In this document: positions 7,513 to 15,666 of the stretch, in pieces | How the letters are laid out: every line of letters starts with the position of its first letter | Numbering within the stretch: the stretch's first letter is position 1 | Origin: an uncultured Sutterella sp. | Lineage (GTDB): Bacteria > Pseudomonadota > Gammaproteobacteria > Burkholderiales > Burkholderiaceae_F | Assembly: GCA_905202595.1 (NCBI GenBank) | Contig: CAJKSP010000032.1 | Location: 1-27,703, forward strand | Direction of reading: 5' to 3' | DNA length: 27,703 nucleotides | Translations under genes and position numbers: made by a program | The notes under the pieces: generated by a model | Databases searched by the model: none | What the model was told of the DNA's origin: nothing | The model's input: only the letters and a program-made list of their open reading frames with translations

Positions 7513-7879
7513 GCAGAAAATATCGGATCGTTCCGCCCGCATCCGACGCGGCCGCCGCCGCTGGATGTCCAGACGGAAATGAAAATGAAGGCAGAGCTGC
7601 GGGCTGATGACCGCACTTTGCGGTCATTTTAGTGCAGGGATCCGAATGATCCCGCCGCTCTTCGACGCTTCTGCTTCACAGGCATGCCCTGACGGCATGC
7701 ATTTGCGCGAACGCTTTGCCCCTGAATACGACCTGTTCCAAAAGGAAACCAACGGACTGCCTGTTTATCCCGGCATACGCAGAGAGCATTCAATGCTACG
7801 GAAATGATGCGGCACCTTTCGTCGCATGTAGATCCCAGACCGCATCAAAGCCCCCGCCGCTGTCCTGAAGCACAGATGC
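7513..7879. other. Intergenic region upstream of surE with two inverted repeats
   Basis: No gene is supported in these 367 nt. A perfect hairpin ATGACCGCA / TGCGGTCAT followed by TTTA lies at 7607-7630. It looks like a terminator on the plus strand although no plus-strand gene precedes it. On the minus strand its edge supplies TAAAAT (7626-7631), a possible -10 for surE without a recognisable -35. A second inverted repeat, GCATGCC / GGCATGC, lies at 7682-7700. Confidence 0.4.
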
Positions 7880-7911
7880 AAAAAGCCGGCGGAGAGCGCC
7901 TCTCCACCGGC
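7880..7911 (-). terminator. Rho-independent terminator after the first M20 gene
   Basis: On the minus strand a 12-bp stem with one G-T pair (GCCGGTGGAGAG / CTCTCCGCCGGC, 3-nt loop) is followed by TTTTTGC, about 38 nt after the M20 stop. It is one of the clearest terminators in the window and closes the transporter-peptidase unit. Confidence 0.85.
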
Positions 7912-7949
7912 CTTTGTGCGTTCAAGCTCTGCGCTCTTTCTGGAGCCGA

Positions 7950-9122
7950 TTACTTGATCTCAACGCCGAGATAGTCGCAGGCCACCTGCGTGTAGAGCGC
8001 AGCGCCGCCCACGAGCGCGCTTTCGTCGACCTGGTACTTGCTGTGATGCTGCGGGTAGATCGCACCGCAGGCTTCATTGCGGATGCCGAGGAAGACGATG
8101 GCGCCAGGAACGCGGTTGATGAAGTTCGAGAAGTCCTCGCCGCCCATCGTCGGGGGAACTTCCACCGGCGCGTCGGGCTGCATGGCCTTCTTGGCGGCTT
8201 CAGCGACGAGGTCGCAGAATGCCTTGTCGTTCACCGTAACAGGAACGAGGCTCTCGTACTTGAGCTTCGCGTCGCCGCGCATGGCCTGGCAGGTCGAGCG
8301 GGCAATGCGCTCGAGCTGTTCGGGGAAGCGCTTCTGAACTTCCGGCTGGAAGGTGCGGGTCGTGCCTTCGAGCTTGGCGTAGCCCGAAATGACGTTCCAG
8401 CGCGTGCCGGACGTCATCTTGCCCACCGTCACGACGGCCGTATCGATCGGCGTCGTTTCGCGGCTCACCACGGTCTGCAGGTTCTGCACGACGGCCGCAG
8501 CCATCACCGTGGCGTCGCAGGCAGCCTGCGGCTCAGCGCCGTGGCCGTCGCGGCCGAAGATTTCGATTTCAAAATGGTCGCCGGAGGCAAAGGCAGGGCC
8601 GTGGCAGATGCCGACATGGCCGGCATCGACGTTCCACCAGACATGCATGCCGAAGGCGGCATCAACGCCATCCAGAGCGCCGTCGGCGATCATGTCGTTG
8701 GCACCCGTGCCGAGCTCTTCAGCCGGCTGGAAGCAGAGAACGACGCGGCCCTTGAGCTCGTCCTTGATGTCGTTGAGCATGTGGGCGGCCGTCAGCAGCA
8801 TCGAAATATGGCAGTCATGACCGCAGGCATGCATGAGGCCCGGCGTGCACGATGCGTACTCGGCACCGGTCGCTTCATTGACGGCCAGCGCGTCAATGTC
8901 CGCGCGCAGCAGAATCGTCTTGCCCGGCGTCTTGCCCTCGATGACGGCGAGCGTGCCCGTCTTCGCGCAGGCGCGCCACTTCACGCCGATCTTGTCAAGC
9001 TCTTCGCGGATGCGGGCAGCGGTGTTCACTTCCCGATTGCTCGCTTCCGGATGCTGATGGAAATAGCGGCGCATCTCAATCTGATAGCCGTTGTACTTCT
9101 GCTTAAGTTCCTGAATGGTCAT
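7950..9122 (-). CDS. M20D-family amidohydrolase (N-acyl-amino-acid / hippurate hydrolase-like)
   Basis: This is a 390-residue, soluble, di-metal amidohydrolase of the M20D group, whose members cleave N-acyl or N-aroyl amino acids or short peptides. Metal and catalytic residues are visible: CGHD (C100, H102, D103), the PAEE pair (E135/E136), the GMHVW histidine (H160) and a late histidine in YPQHHSKY. The dimerisation lid lies between about 180 and 290. It starts 193 nt after the transporter gene and ends at a strong terminator, so the two are likely co-transcribed. That suggests uptake of a conjugated amino acid or peptide followed by hydrolysis. The substrate cannot be read from sequence; alternatives are hippurate, N-acetyl amino acids, or amino-acid conjugates in a gut setting. 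Confidence 0.88.
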   Translation of the reverse strand: MTIQELKQKYNGYQIEMRRYFHQHPEASNREVNTAARIREELDKIGVKWRACAKTGTLAVIEGKTPGKTILLRADIDALAVNEATGAEYASCTPGLMHACGHDCHISMLLTAAHMLNDIKDELKGRVVLCFQPAEELGTGANDMIADGALDGVDAAFGMHVWWNVDAGHVGICHGPAFASGDHFEIEIFGRDGHGAEPQAACDATVMAAAVVQNLQTVVSRETTPIDTAVVTVGKMTSGTRWNVISGYAKLEGTTRTFQPEVQKRFPEQLERIARSTCQAMRGDAKLKYESLVPVTVNDKAFCDLVAEAAKKAMQPDAPVEVPPTMGGEDFSNFINRVPGAIVFLGIRNEACGAIYPQHHSKYQVDESALVGGAALYTQVACDYLGVEIK

Positions 9123-9315
9123 TCTTCAGCCCCAATCCTTATGAGAGGTGGTTGGTTAAAAAGAGTCTGCGGATCCGTTGCCGGCGGCAACTCGGCTTGC
9201 CGGCAGGGATTGGCAAGAAGAAGCCGTCGCGGCATCCGCTCTGACGCGGCGCTCTGACGGCCTCTTTGATATCAATGCTTGATGCCTCTGTTCTCAGAAC
9301 AGCTCCTGAGGTTCC

Positions 9316-10512
9316 TTAGAGCAGCTTCGAGAAGATGCCGGCAAGAATCACGGAGGTGATCGTGACGGTCACGAAGCCGCCGATGATCATCGACGGGAAG
9401 ATGCGGCTCATCAGGAACTCGCGCTCTTCCTCGTTCTTGGCCTCAGCCTTGCAGAGCTGCTCGGTGATGATGGCGTTGAACGGGAAGCCGTAAAGCGCGG
9501 TCAGGCAGTTGGCAAAGGAGAGATAAGGCGAAACCTTGAGAATCTTGCCGAGCACGAAGGCGAAGACCCACATGCCGGCGAGGCCCACGACGACGAGGCA
9601 GACAAGCGGCCAAATGATCTGAACGAGCATCTCGGGCGTGCAGTCTTTGAGGCCGTTGTAGACGAACATCATCAGCGCGAACATGAGGAACTGCAGCGAG
9701 TCCGCCTTCTTAAGCGCATAGGGCTCGAGGAAGCCCGTGCGGCAGAGAACAACGCCCACAAAGAGCGCCCAGATGGCGCCGGAGATCGGCGTGACGGAGC
9801 CGAGCATAGCGGCAATCCAGCCGCCGACAGCGACCTTGAAAATCGTGAAGATCGGGCTGTCGAGCGCAGCCGGCGTCGCGAGGATGCCGCGCTTGTGCGC
9901 TTCAGGCGCCTGCGTCGCAGCGGCAATCTGAGCTTCTTCAGCCGCTTCCTCAGCCTTGCTGTGCTTGCCGGCGCGATAGTCGGCAAGAAGCATCGCCGCT
10001 TCCTTCTTGAGGCAGATGGCCGTCAGCGGATAGCCAGCGAAGCCCTGAATGCAGTACATCGAAATCGCAAAGACTGCAGCCGTCGTCAGACCGGCGTTCT
10101 CAGCAGCCTGCTGCATCATCGTCGCGGCGACGATGCCGCCGGCAAGCGGCGGAAGACCAGCGATCATGAGCGCCTTGTCCATCAGAAGCGGGCAGATGAA
10201 CCAGGCGAAGACGGTCATGCCTACGAGACCCGCAAGGCAGATGGCCACCGTGCGCCACTGCGCGACGAGCTCCTTCACGCTGATCATCGTGCCCATGTGC
10301 GTAATGAGCATGTAAATCGCCAGCGCGCCGCCGAACGGCAGCAGCTGCGCGTCGGCAACAAGCGTCTTCGGCAGAACCGTCCAGTAGCCGATCAAAATGA
10401 TGACAGCCGAAATGAAGACGGAAGGAATCCAGCCCTTTGTCGGCTTGGAGAGCCATTCACCCAAAAGAATGACGATGCCGCAGAGACAGAACGCGGCCAT
10501 GAAGTTGTACAT
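9316..10512 (-). CDS. Multi-pass inner-membrane transporter, substrate unknown
   Basis: The 398-residue protein has about ten to twelve hydrophobic segments in two halves, split by a charged, Ala/Glu-rich cytoplasmic loop (about residues 170-215). Hairpin-like stretches rich in Gly and Ala, such as GLPPLAGGIVAATM (about 118-131) and YGFPFNAI (about 356-363), recall ion-coupled carriers with re-entrant loops (GltS or 2-hydroxycarboxylate type). That resemblance is architectural and I cannot name a family. The ATG at 10512 has CAGGAG six nt upstream. A promoter, an IHF-type site and a palindrome lie upstream, and an M20 peptidase lies downstream. The pairing suggests import of the peptidase's substrate or export of its product. 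Confidence 0.8.
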   Translation of the reverse strand: MYNFMAAFCLCGIVILLGEWLSKPTKGWIPSVFISAVIILIGYWTVLPKTLVADAQLLPFGGALAIYMLITHMGTMISVKELVAQWRTVAICLAGLVGMTVFAWFICPLLMDKALMIAGLPPLAGGIVAATMMQQAAENAGLTTAAVFAISMYCIQGFAGYPLTAICLKKEAAMLLADYRAGKHSKAEEAAEEAQIAAATQAPEAHKRGILATPAALDSPIFTIFKVAVGGWIAAMLGSVTPISGAIWALFVGVVLCRTGFLEPYALKKADSLQFLMFALMMFVYNGLKDCTPEMLVQIIWPLVCLVVVGLAGMWVFAFVLGKILKVSPYLSFANCLTALYGFPFNAIITEQLCKAEAKNEEEREFLMSRIFPSMIIGGFVTVTITSVILAGIFSKLL

Positions 10513-10698
10513 GAGGTGCTCCTGACAGAGAACGGCGCCGAGACGCGTCTGATGCGCGCTTCCGCTTCAGCATGCCGTCCCTTATTGGTTGACTTGGAAA
10601 ATCTTATGGCAGGGACTTTCGCTCTCGACGCGCCCCATCTAGGTGAAACAGCCGAGGTCGCATGACGCAAAGCCTTCGCTCGCTAAATTTTCCTTGCA

Positions 10699-10713
10699 AA
10701 ACACCTCGTGTTT
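10699..10713. repeat. Palindrome downstream of the transporter promoter
   Basis: AAACAC and GTGTTT flank CTC. The site lies just downstream of the predicted start point of the transporter promoter, where a repressor operator would be placed. On the plus strand it is followed by GTTTTCTT and so also resembles a small terminator, but no plus-strand gene precedes it. Confidence 0.4.
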
Positions 10714-10720
10714 GTTTTCT

Positions 10721-10733
10721 TAATTTATTGATT
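10721..10733 (-). promoter_or_regulatory. IHF consensus site at the transporter promoter
   Basis: On the minus strand AATCAATAAATTA fits the IHF consensus WATCAANNNNTTR at every fixed position. It overlaps the -10 region of the predicted promoter. The surrounding 80 bp are strikingly AT-rich for this genome. The gene for one IHF subunit (ihfA) lies in the same window. Confidence 0.45.
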
Positions 10734-10761
10734 TATATGAAGAAATAAACTGCAGAATCAA
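10732..10761 (-). promoter_or_regulatory. Sigma70-type promoter for the transporter-M20 unit
   Basis: On the minus strand TTGATT (10756-10761) and TATAAA (10732-10737) are separated by 18 nt, with four and five consensus bases. The predicted transcript has a leader of about 210 nt before the transporter ATG at 10512. Confidence 0.55.
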
Positions 10762-10820
10762 GGTTTGCGCAGATGTGCCGCATTCTCTCGATTGGCGCGG
10801 CCGCTGAACGGCCGCTTCGG

Positions 10821-12176
10821 CTACTCCGTGCGGAAGACGCGCGCTTCCGGGAAATGCATGGAAAAAATCGAGCCTTTTCCTGGAGTTGAGGCGATTTCAA
10901 GCTCGCCGCCGTTGCGGCGCAGCACGTGCTTCACAATGGCGAGGCCGAGGCCTGTGCCGCCCGTCGCGCGGGAGCGGCCCTTGTCTGCTCGATAGAACCG
11001 TTCGGTGAGGCGAGGAATGTGCTTGGCCTCGATGCCGATGCCGGTGTCCTTGACGGTAAAGCGGGCGCCCGTTCCCGCACGCTCCCAGCGCACCTCGATG
11101 CGGCCGCCCTCGGGCGTATAGCGAACGGCGTTCGACACAAGATTCATGCAGGCGCTGCGGATTTCCTCCGGCTGTCCGATCAGCGACAGGTCTTCGGCAT
11201 ACATCGTGATGTCGTGGCGCCCGCGCGAAAGCGCCATTCCTTCGCGGACGACGTCGTCGACGAGCTTGGGCATGGCAATGACGACCGATTCGTCAATGCC
11301 TGGCTCATCGGAATTCTCCAGCCCCGACAGCGTCAGCAGATCTTCAAGGATCGAGCGCATGCGGCGGGTCTGCTCGACCACGAGCGCGCGGTGTCGCGCG
11401 GCAAGCGCTGGATCCGCCTTCTCGGCATCGCTGTCCTCCATCTCGAGAAAGCCGCTGATGACGGTCAGAGGCGTGCGGAGCTCGTGGGACACGTTGGCGA
11501 CGAAATCTCGGCGCATGTCTTCCATGCGGCGCCGCTCCGTGACGTCATGCGTGACGATCAGTGCATGGCGGGAATCGGGAACAACTGCCGCCACTTCCAA
11601 AACCAGATTTTCTTCCGGACGGGTAAGGATGAAGCGGCTGCTGTAGTCCCCGCCGAGAAGCCAGCGCTCAAAGGCCGGATCCAGATTGAGATCGCGCGCC
11701 ACGTCGAAGAAACGCTCTCCGGTGCGATCGTCGCCTATCCCGAGGTGGGCGGCCGCACGCTCGTTCGTCCAGTCGATCGTCCAGTTTTCTCCCAAAATCA
11801 CGACGCCCTCAGGAAGAATGGCAAGCGTTTCGCGATAGCGGCGGTCGCGCTCCTTGATGCGGCGCGCTTTGAGGGAGTCTTCCTGAAGAATCGCCCTGAA
11901 GATGAAGACGATCGGCACGAGAAGCGCCAGCGCGCCGACGCCCCAGAGGGCAAGCCCGGCCGTCAGGCTGCCGAATTCGGCAAGCGCTGCAGACGCCAGA
12001 AAGAGAATCGCGAGCAGGCAGGCGACAGCCGCCACCTGACGCCGGATGTGCGCGAGGCGCAGCTCGGCCGCGACGGTCTGCGGAGACGGAAGGCTTTGCG
12101 CCGAATGCGCCTCGCCCTTCGCCGCCGCGCCGGAAGCGGATGCGTCCTCGCCCTGCTCCTTCATCTCGTTTTGCAT
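10821..12176 (-). CDS. phoR: Phosphate regulon sensor histidine kinase PhoR
   Basis: PhoR is the membrane kinase that phosphorylates PhoB when phosphate is scarce. The 451-residue protein has a polar N-terminal tail of about 45 residues, two membrane spans (about 48-66 and 72-95) with almost no periplasmic loop, a PAS domain (about 113-212), a HisKA domain with the phosphoacceptor in SHELRTPL (H231), and an HATPase domain with NLVSNAVRYTP, DTGIGI and GGTGLGLAIVKH. The lack of a sensor loop fits signalling through PstSCAB/PhoU. AGGAGG lies about 8 nt before the start, and the gap to phoB is 22 nt. In many Burkholderiales ppk and ppx follow; here the strand is quiet for 308 nt and then a transporter begins. 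Confidence 0.95.
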   Translation of the reverse strand: MQNEMKEQGEDASASGAAAKGEAHSAQSLPSPQTVAAELRLAHIRRQVAAVACLLAILFLASAALAEFGSLTAGLALWGVGALALLVPIVFIFRAILQEDSLKARRIKERDRRYRETLAILPEGVVILGENWTIDWTNERAAAHLGIGDDRTGERFFDVARDLNLDPAFERWLLGGDYSSRFILTRPEENLVLEVAAVVPDSRHALIVTHDVTERRRMEDMRRDFVANVSHELRTPLTVISGFLEMEDSDAEKADPALAARHRALVVEQTRRMRSILEDLLTLSGLENSDEPGIDESVVIAMPKLVDDVVREGMALSRGRHDITMYAEDLSLIGQPEEIRSACMNLVSNAVRYTPEGGRIEVRWERAGTGARFTVKDTGIGIEAKHIPRLTERFYRADKGRSRATGGTGLGLAIVKHVLRRNGGELEIASTPGKGSIFSMHFPEARVFRTE

Positions 12177-12198
12177 TGCTCTTCCTCCTTCCTGTCTA

Positions 12199-12957
12199 TC
12201 AGTCTGCAGGCTTCAGGCGATAGCCGACGCCGCGCACTGTCTCCAGCAGATTCTCGGCCGGCGTGCCGGCAAGCACCTTCCGCAGCCGCAGCATGTGAAC
12301 ATCCACTGTGCGCTCGTCGACAAAGGCGCTTTCCCAAACCGCCTCGAGGAGGCTGGCTCGCGAGAAAACGCGCCCGGGCTTGGAGGCGAATAGCGAGAGA
12401 AGCCGAAACTCTTTGGCCGAGAGCTTGAGAGGCTGTCCGCCAGCCGTCGCCTCGAAGCGGGTTTCATTGATGACGAGCGGACCGCAACGGATGATATGGT
12501 CCTCGTCAAGGCGCTTGGCGCCGCCCTGCTCCGCATCCGCTGCGCCGCGCCGGCGGAGCACGGCTCGAATGCGCGCCGTGAGCTCGCGCGGCAAAAAGGG
12601 CTTCACAATATAGTCGTCTGCGCCGGCGTCAAGCCCCTCGACGCGATCGGCTTCATCACCGCGCGCCGTCAGGATGATGACGGGAACGAATGGCTCGCCC
12701 GAAGCCCGGCCGGCCGCCTGCATGGCGCGCAGCCACGACAGGCCGGAGACATCAGGCAGCATGCGATCGAGCAGAATCAGCGCAGGCCGCTCCTTGGCAA
12801 ATTCCGCCTTGGCTTCCGCAATCGAGCCTGCGCGCGCAGTGCGAAAGCCCGCCGCTTCGCAGACAAAAGCGACGAGCTCGCGAATGGCGGTCTCGTCCTC
12901 CACGATCAGGATCAGCGGGGCGGCGTCAGGCTCGAAAGCGACGGCATCGTCGGTCAT
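12199..12957 (-). CDS. phoB: Phosphate regulon response regulator PhoB
   Basis: PhoB is an OmpR-family regulator. The receiver domain (about 14-133) has the acidic pair E20/D21, the phosphoacceptor D64 in LLDRMLP, T97 and K119. The winged-helix DNA-binding domain (about 150-250) includes the recognition segment around RTVDVHMLRLRKVL. It binds Pho boxes such as the one found upstream of pstS. The N-terminus is about ten residues longer than in E. coli PhoB, but a TTTAGGAG site supports the ATG at 12957. It forms a pair with phoR, and two hairpins separate it from phoU. Confidence 0.95.
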   Translation of the reverse strand: MTDDAVAFEPDAAPLILIVEDETAIRELVAFVCEAAGFRTARAGSIAEAKAEFAKERPALILLDRMLPDVSGLSWLRAMQAAGRASGEPFVPVIILTARGDEADRVEGLDAGADDYIVKPFLPRELTARIRAVLRRRGAADAEQGGAKRLDEDHIIRCGPLVINETRFEATAGGQPLKLSAKEFRLLSLFASKPGRVFSRASLLEAVWESAFVDERTVDVHMLRLRKVLAGTPAENLLETVRGVGYRLKPAD

Positions 12958-12990
12958 GAATGAAGGCTCCTAAAGAGAAAAGCTGCTCGG

Positions 12991-13011
12991 CGGCTGCAGA
13001 GCCTGCAGCCG
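12991..13011 (-). terminator. Second hairpin in the phoU-phoB gap
   Basis: A perfect 9-bp stem CGGCTGCAG / CTGCAGCCG with a 3-nt loop. On the minus strand TTTTCTC follows about 10 nt later. It may reinforce the preceding terminator or stabilise the phoB leader. Confidence 0.4.
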
Positions 13012-13024
13012 CGTTGCAAAGCGG

Positions 13025-13062
13025 AAAAGCCCCGAAGGCACGCTTGCGCGGCGCTCCGGGGC
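13025..13062 (-). terminator. Terminator-like hairpin after phoU
   Basis: On the minus strand GCCCCG and CGGGGC pair, extended by a G-T and two more pairs around a 16-nt loop, directly followed by TTTTCC. It suggests that part of pst-phoU transcription stops before phoBR, which would let the regulator pair be expressed at a different level. Confidence 0.55.
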
Positions 13063-13137
13063 CATGGCAGACGCGGCAAGCGCGCCTGCAGCGTCTTCTT
13101 CGCCGCGGCGCTGAAAGCCGCAGCGGCATGACGCCTC

Positions 13138-13908
13138 TCAGCCGGCCTTGCCGGCGGTCTTTGCTGTGCGCTGACTGGCCTCGAGCGATTCTAAGTGGTC
13201 CTGCCGAACATCGCGGCCTTCTGCCATGAAGACAATCGCTTCGCCGACATTTTCGAGGTGCGCGGCAATTCTTGCAAAAGCGCGGGAGATGCGCACGACT
13301 GCAAGGCCCTCGCGAGTGGCGAGCGTGCGCGACTCCATCGCCTCAGCGGCTCCCGCTTCCACTTCGCGGGCGGCAGCGCGGATGGCTTCGCGCTTCGGCA
13401 TCCACTTCTGAGCGAGCGAGGCATCAAACTTCAGCAGCGACGAGAGAATGCCTTCAGCCATCTCCGTGAGCTGTCCGTGCACAGTGAGCAGCTCGTCGCG
13501 GAAGCGCGAAGCGGCTGGGCCAGCACCGGCGCTGCCGAGCGCGCGGCGCTCCTCGAGCACCCCCTTCGCGGCGCTGCGGATTTCGTCACCCGCGCGCTCG
13601 AGATCAATGCCGATGCGCAGCATTCCGATCAACAGGCGCAGATCTCGGGCCTGAGGCTGGCGGCTCGCGAAGAGAAACTCCACCAGCCGGTCGAGTTCAA
13701 GCTCGCGGCGGTTGATGAGAATGTCGCGCGAGGCAACCGCTTCGGCTTCGCTCCCAGAGAGCCTCAGAAGCGCATCGCCAGCGGCCGTGAGCTGCTGGCG
13801 GACGGCAAGCCCCATCGCGACGGCGCTCGACTGCAGCTCGAAGATCTGATCGTCGAAGCGGCGGACGATGTGCTCGCCCATGCCCTGCGGCAGATTGCTT
13901 TCTGTCAT
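13138..13908 (-). CDS. phoU: Phosphate transport regulator PhoU
   Basis: PhoU is a cytoplasmic all-helical protein that couples the PstB transporter state to PhoR and keeps the Pho regulon off when phosphate is plentiful. The 256-residue sequence contains the two PhoU repeats, each a three-helix bundle. The first includes the segment near residues 90-110 with the acidic LLIGMLRIGIDLERAGDEI, and the second includes ISRAFARIAAHLENVGEAI near 207-225. These D/E-rich helices are the conserved metal-cluster motifs. It starts 28 nt after pstB. The C-terminal 25 residues are Lys/Ala-rich and poorly conserved. Confidence 0.94.
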   Translation of the reverse strand: MTESNLPQGMGEHIVRRFDDQIFELQSSAVAMGLAVRQQLTAAGDALLRLSGSEAEAVASRDILINRRELELDRLVEFLFASRQPQARDLRLLIGMLRIGIDLERAGDEIRSAAKGVLEERRALGSAGAGPAASRFRDELLTVHGQLTEMAEGILSSLLKFDASLAQKWMPKREAIRAAAREVEAGAAEAMESRTLATREGLAVVRISRAFARIAAHLENVGEAIVFMAEGRDVRQDHLESLEASQRTAKTAGKAG

Positions 13909-13936
13909 GTCTGACTTCTCCTTTTTTGACGGGGCA

Positions 13937-14755
13937 TCAGCCGAAGCGGCCCGTGATGTAGTCCTCCGTCGCCTTTTCGCGCGGATTGGTGAAGATCTGC
14001 TTCGTTTCGCCGAACTCGATGAGCTCGCCTAAATACATGAACGCGGTGTAGTCGGAAACGCGCGCGGCCTGCGACATGCTGTGCGTCACGATCACGACCG
14101 TGTAGTCGTTCTTGAGCTCGTCGATCAAGTCTTCAATGCGGGCGGTTGAAATCGGATCAAGCGCCGAGCAGGGCTCGTCAAGCAGCAGCACTTCAGGCTT
14201 CACCGCAATGCCTCTCGCGATGCAGAGGCGCTGCTGCTGGCCGCCGGAAAGAGACGTGCCGGGCTCGCGAAGCTTGTCCTTCACGTCGTCCCACAGCGCG
14301 GACTTGCGAAGCGCCCATTCGACGCGCGCCTCCAACTCGCTTTTGGAGACCTTTTCGCGCAGGCGCACGCCGTAGGCGACGTTGTCGAAGATCGACATTG
14401 GGAACGGCGCCGGGCGCTGGAACACCATGCCGACGCGGGCTCTCAGATCCGTCACGTCGATGTGAGGCGCGAGCAGATTCTCGCCGTCGAACATGATTTC
14501 ACCCTCAACGCGCTGTCCGGGGTAGAGATCGTGCATGCGGTTGAACGTTCGCAGAAGCGTCGACTTGCCGCAGCCCGACGGTCCGATGAAGGCCGTCACC
14601 TTGCCCTCGGGGATCGAAAGCGAGATGTCCTTGAGCGCGAGGAACTTGCCGTACCAAACTTTGAGATGGCGCACATCGAGCTTCGCGGGCGGCATGGCCT
14701 GCGCCGCAGGCGCGGCTGCGCCGTTCATCAGATTCTTTTCCATGGATTCCGTCAT
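13937..14755 (-). CDS. pstB: Phosphate ABC transporter ATP-binding protein PstB
   Basis: This is the ATPase subunit that powers phosphate uptake. The ABC core begins at about residue 26. Walker A GPSGCGKST (58-66), the signature LSGGQQQR (about 169-176) and Walker B VLLLDEPCSALDP (about 186-198) are intact, and the switch histidine occurs in VIVTHSM. The N-terminal 24 residues are Ala-rich and less conserved. The ATG at 14755 is 14 nt after pstA, with no clear ribosome site. An ATG four codons further in has GGA close by and is a possible alternative. It is part of pstSCAB-phoU. Confidence 0.96.
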   Translation of the reverse strand: MTESMEKNLMNGAAAPAAQAMPPAKLDVRHLKVWYGKFLALKDISLSIPEGKVTAFIGPSGCGKSTLLRTFNRMHDLYPGQRVEGEIMFDGENLLAPHIDVTDLRARVGMVFQRPAPFPMSIFDNVAYGVRLREKVSKSELEARVEWALRKSALWDDVKDKLREPGTSLSGGQQQRLCIARGIAVKPEVLLLDEPCSALDPISTARIEDLIDELKNDYTVVIVTHSMSQAARVSDYTAFMYLGELIEFGETKQIFTNPREKATEDYITGRFG

Positions 14756-14769
14756 TTGAAAAGGATTCG

Positions 14770-15666
14770 TCAGTCTCCGCCGCGGCGCCGCTCGCGGATG
14801 ATGATGGCCGCGAGGCTCATGACGAGCACGAGGAGGAGGAGCACCAAGGAGGCGGCATACTGCAGCGGCCTCGTCTGCTCAATCTGCGTGCCCGACGTAG
14901 CGAGCACATAAATGTGATAAGGAAGCGCCATCACCGGCTCGAAGATCGAGACGCCTTCGCGCGGCGTGAAAAAGACGGCGCCCGTGTACATGATGGCGGC
15001 GGTTTCGCCTGCCGCTCGGGCAAGCGCCAGAATGGCGCCCGTCAGCACGCCCGGCAGCGCATTCGGAAGCACCACCTTCAAAACGGTTTCGCTTCGCGTC
15101 GCGCCGAGCGCCATGCTCGCTTCGCGCCAGGCCTGCGGCACCTGCGAGAGCGCCGCTTCCGTCGTGCTGATGATCACAGGCAGAGAAAGCACGGCAAGCG
15201 TCAGAATGCCCGACAGAAGGCTCACCCGCAGTCCGAGCGTCGAGCAGAAGAACGTCAGGCCGAAAAGGCCGAAGACAATCGAAGGCACGCCGGCAAGATT
15301 GGCGGCCGAGAGCCGGGCGATTTCCGTCCAGGCTGAGCCGCGGCGGCCGTATTCGGTGAGATAGATCGCGGCAAGCACGCCGAAGGGCAGCGCAATCACG
15401 AGCGCGCCGCCCGCCAGGCAGAACGTGCCGGCGATGCACGGCCAGATGCCGCCCTTCGTCATCAGATCCCGAGGCGGCTCCGTCAGCAGCTCCCAGGAGA
15501 GCGCCGGCCAGGCATGCCAGGCCACAAGAATGGTGATGGCAATGAGCGAGCCGACGGCCGCCAGCACGGCCAGGCGGAGCGCAGAGAAGCCGGCTGCTTC
15601 AGCCGCGCGGCGGCGTGCCGCGGAAATAAGATGCATCGTCATGGAAGCGGAAGTGCGTTCAGACAT
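14770..15666 (-). CDS. pstA: Phosphate ABC transporter permease PstA
   Basis: PstA is one of two inner-membrane permeases of the phosphate importer. The product is 298 residues with six predicted membrane spans, and the ABC-permease EAA loop is seen as REASMALGATRSETVLKVVLP. The frame is open 13 codons further upstream, but the ATG at 15666 shares one base with the pstC stop (TGATG overlap) and has GGGAGG about 6 nt before it, a standard coupled start. It sits between pstC and pstB and is certainly co-translated with pstC. Confidence 0.95.
   Translation of the reverse strand: MSERTSASMTMHLISAARRRAAEAAGFSALRLAVLAAVGSLIAITILVAWHAWPALSWELLTEPPRDLMTKGGIWPCIAGTFCLAGGALVIALPFGVLAAIYLTEYGRRGSAWTEIARLSAANLAGVPSIVFGLFGLTFFCSTLGLRVSLLSGILTLAVLSLPVIISTTEAALSQVPQAWREASMALGATRSETVLKVVLPNALPGVLTGAILALARAAGETAAIMYTGAVFFTPREGVSIFEPVMALPYHIYVLATSGTQIEQTRPLQYAASLVLLLLVLVMSLAAIIIRERRRGGD

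Noticed and set aside
7611..7619. ACCGCACTT, the complement of the Haemophilus DNA uptake core AAGTGCGGT
   Set aside because: A single copy, formed by one arm and loop of a local hairpin, in a non-Pasteurellaceae genome. It is a chance match.
9266..9282. TTGATATCAA followed by TTGAT, resembling an FNR site between the transporter and M20 genes
   Set aside because: The half-sites do not have the 4-nt spacing of TTGATnnnnATCAA and no promoter lies next to it.
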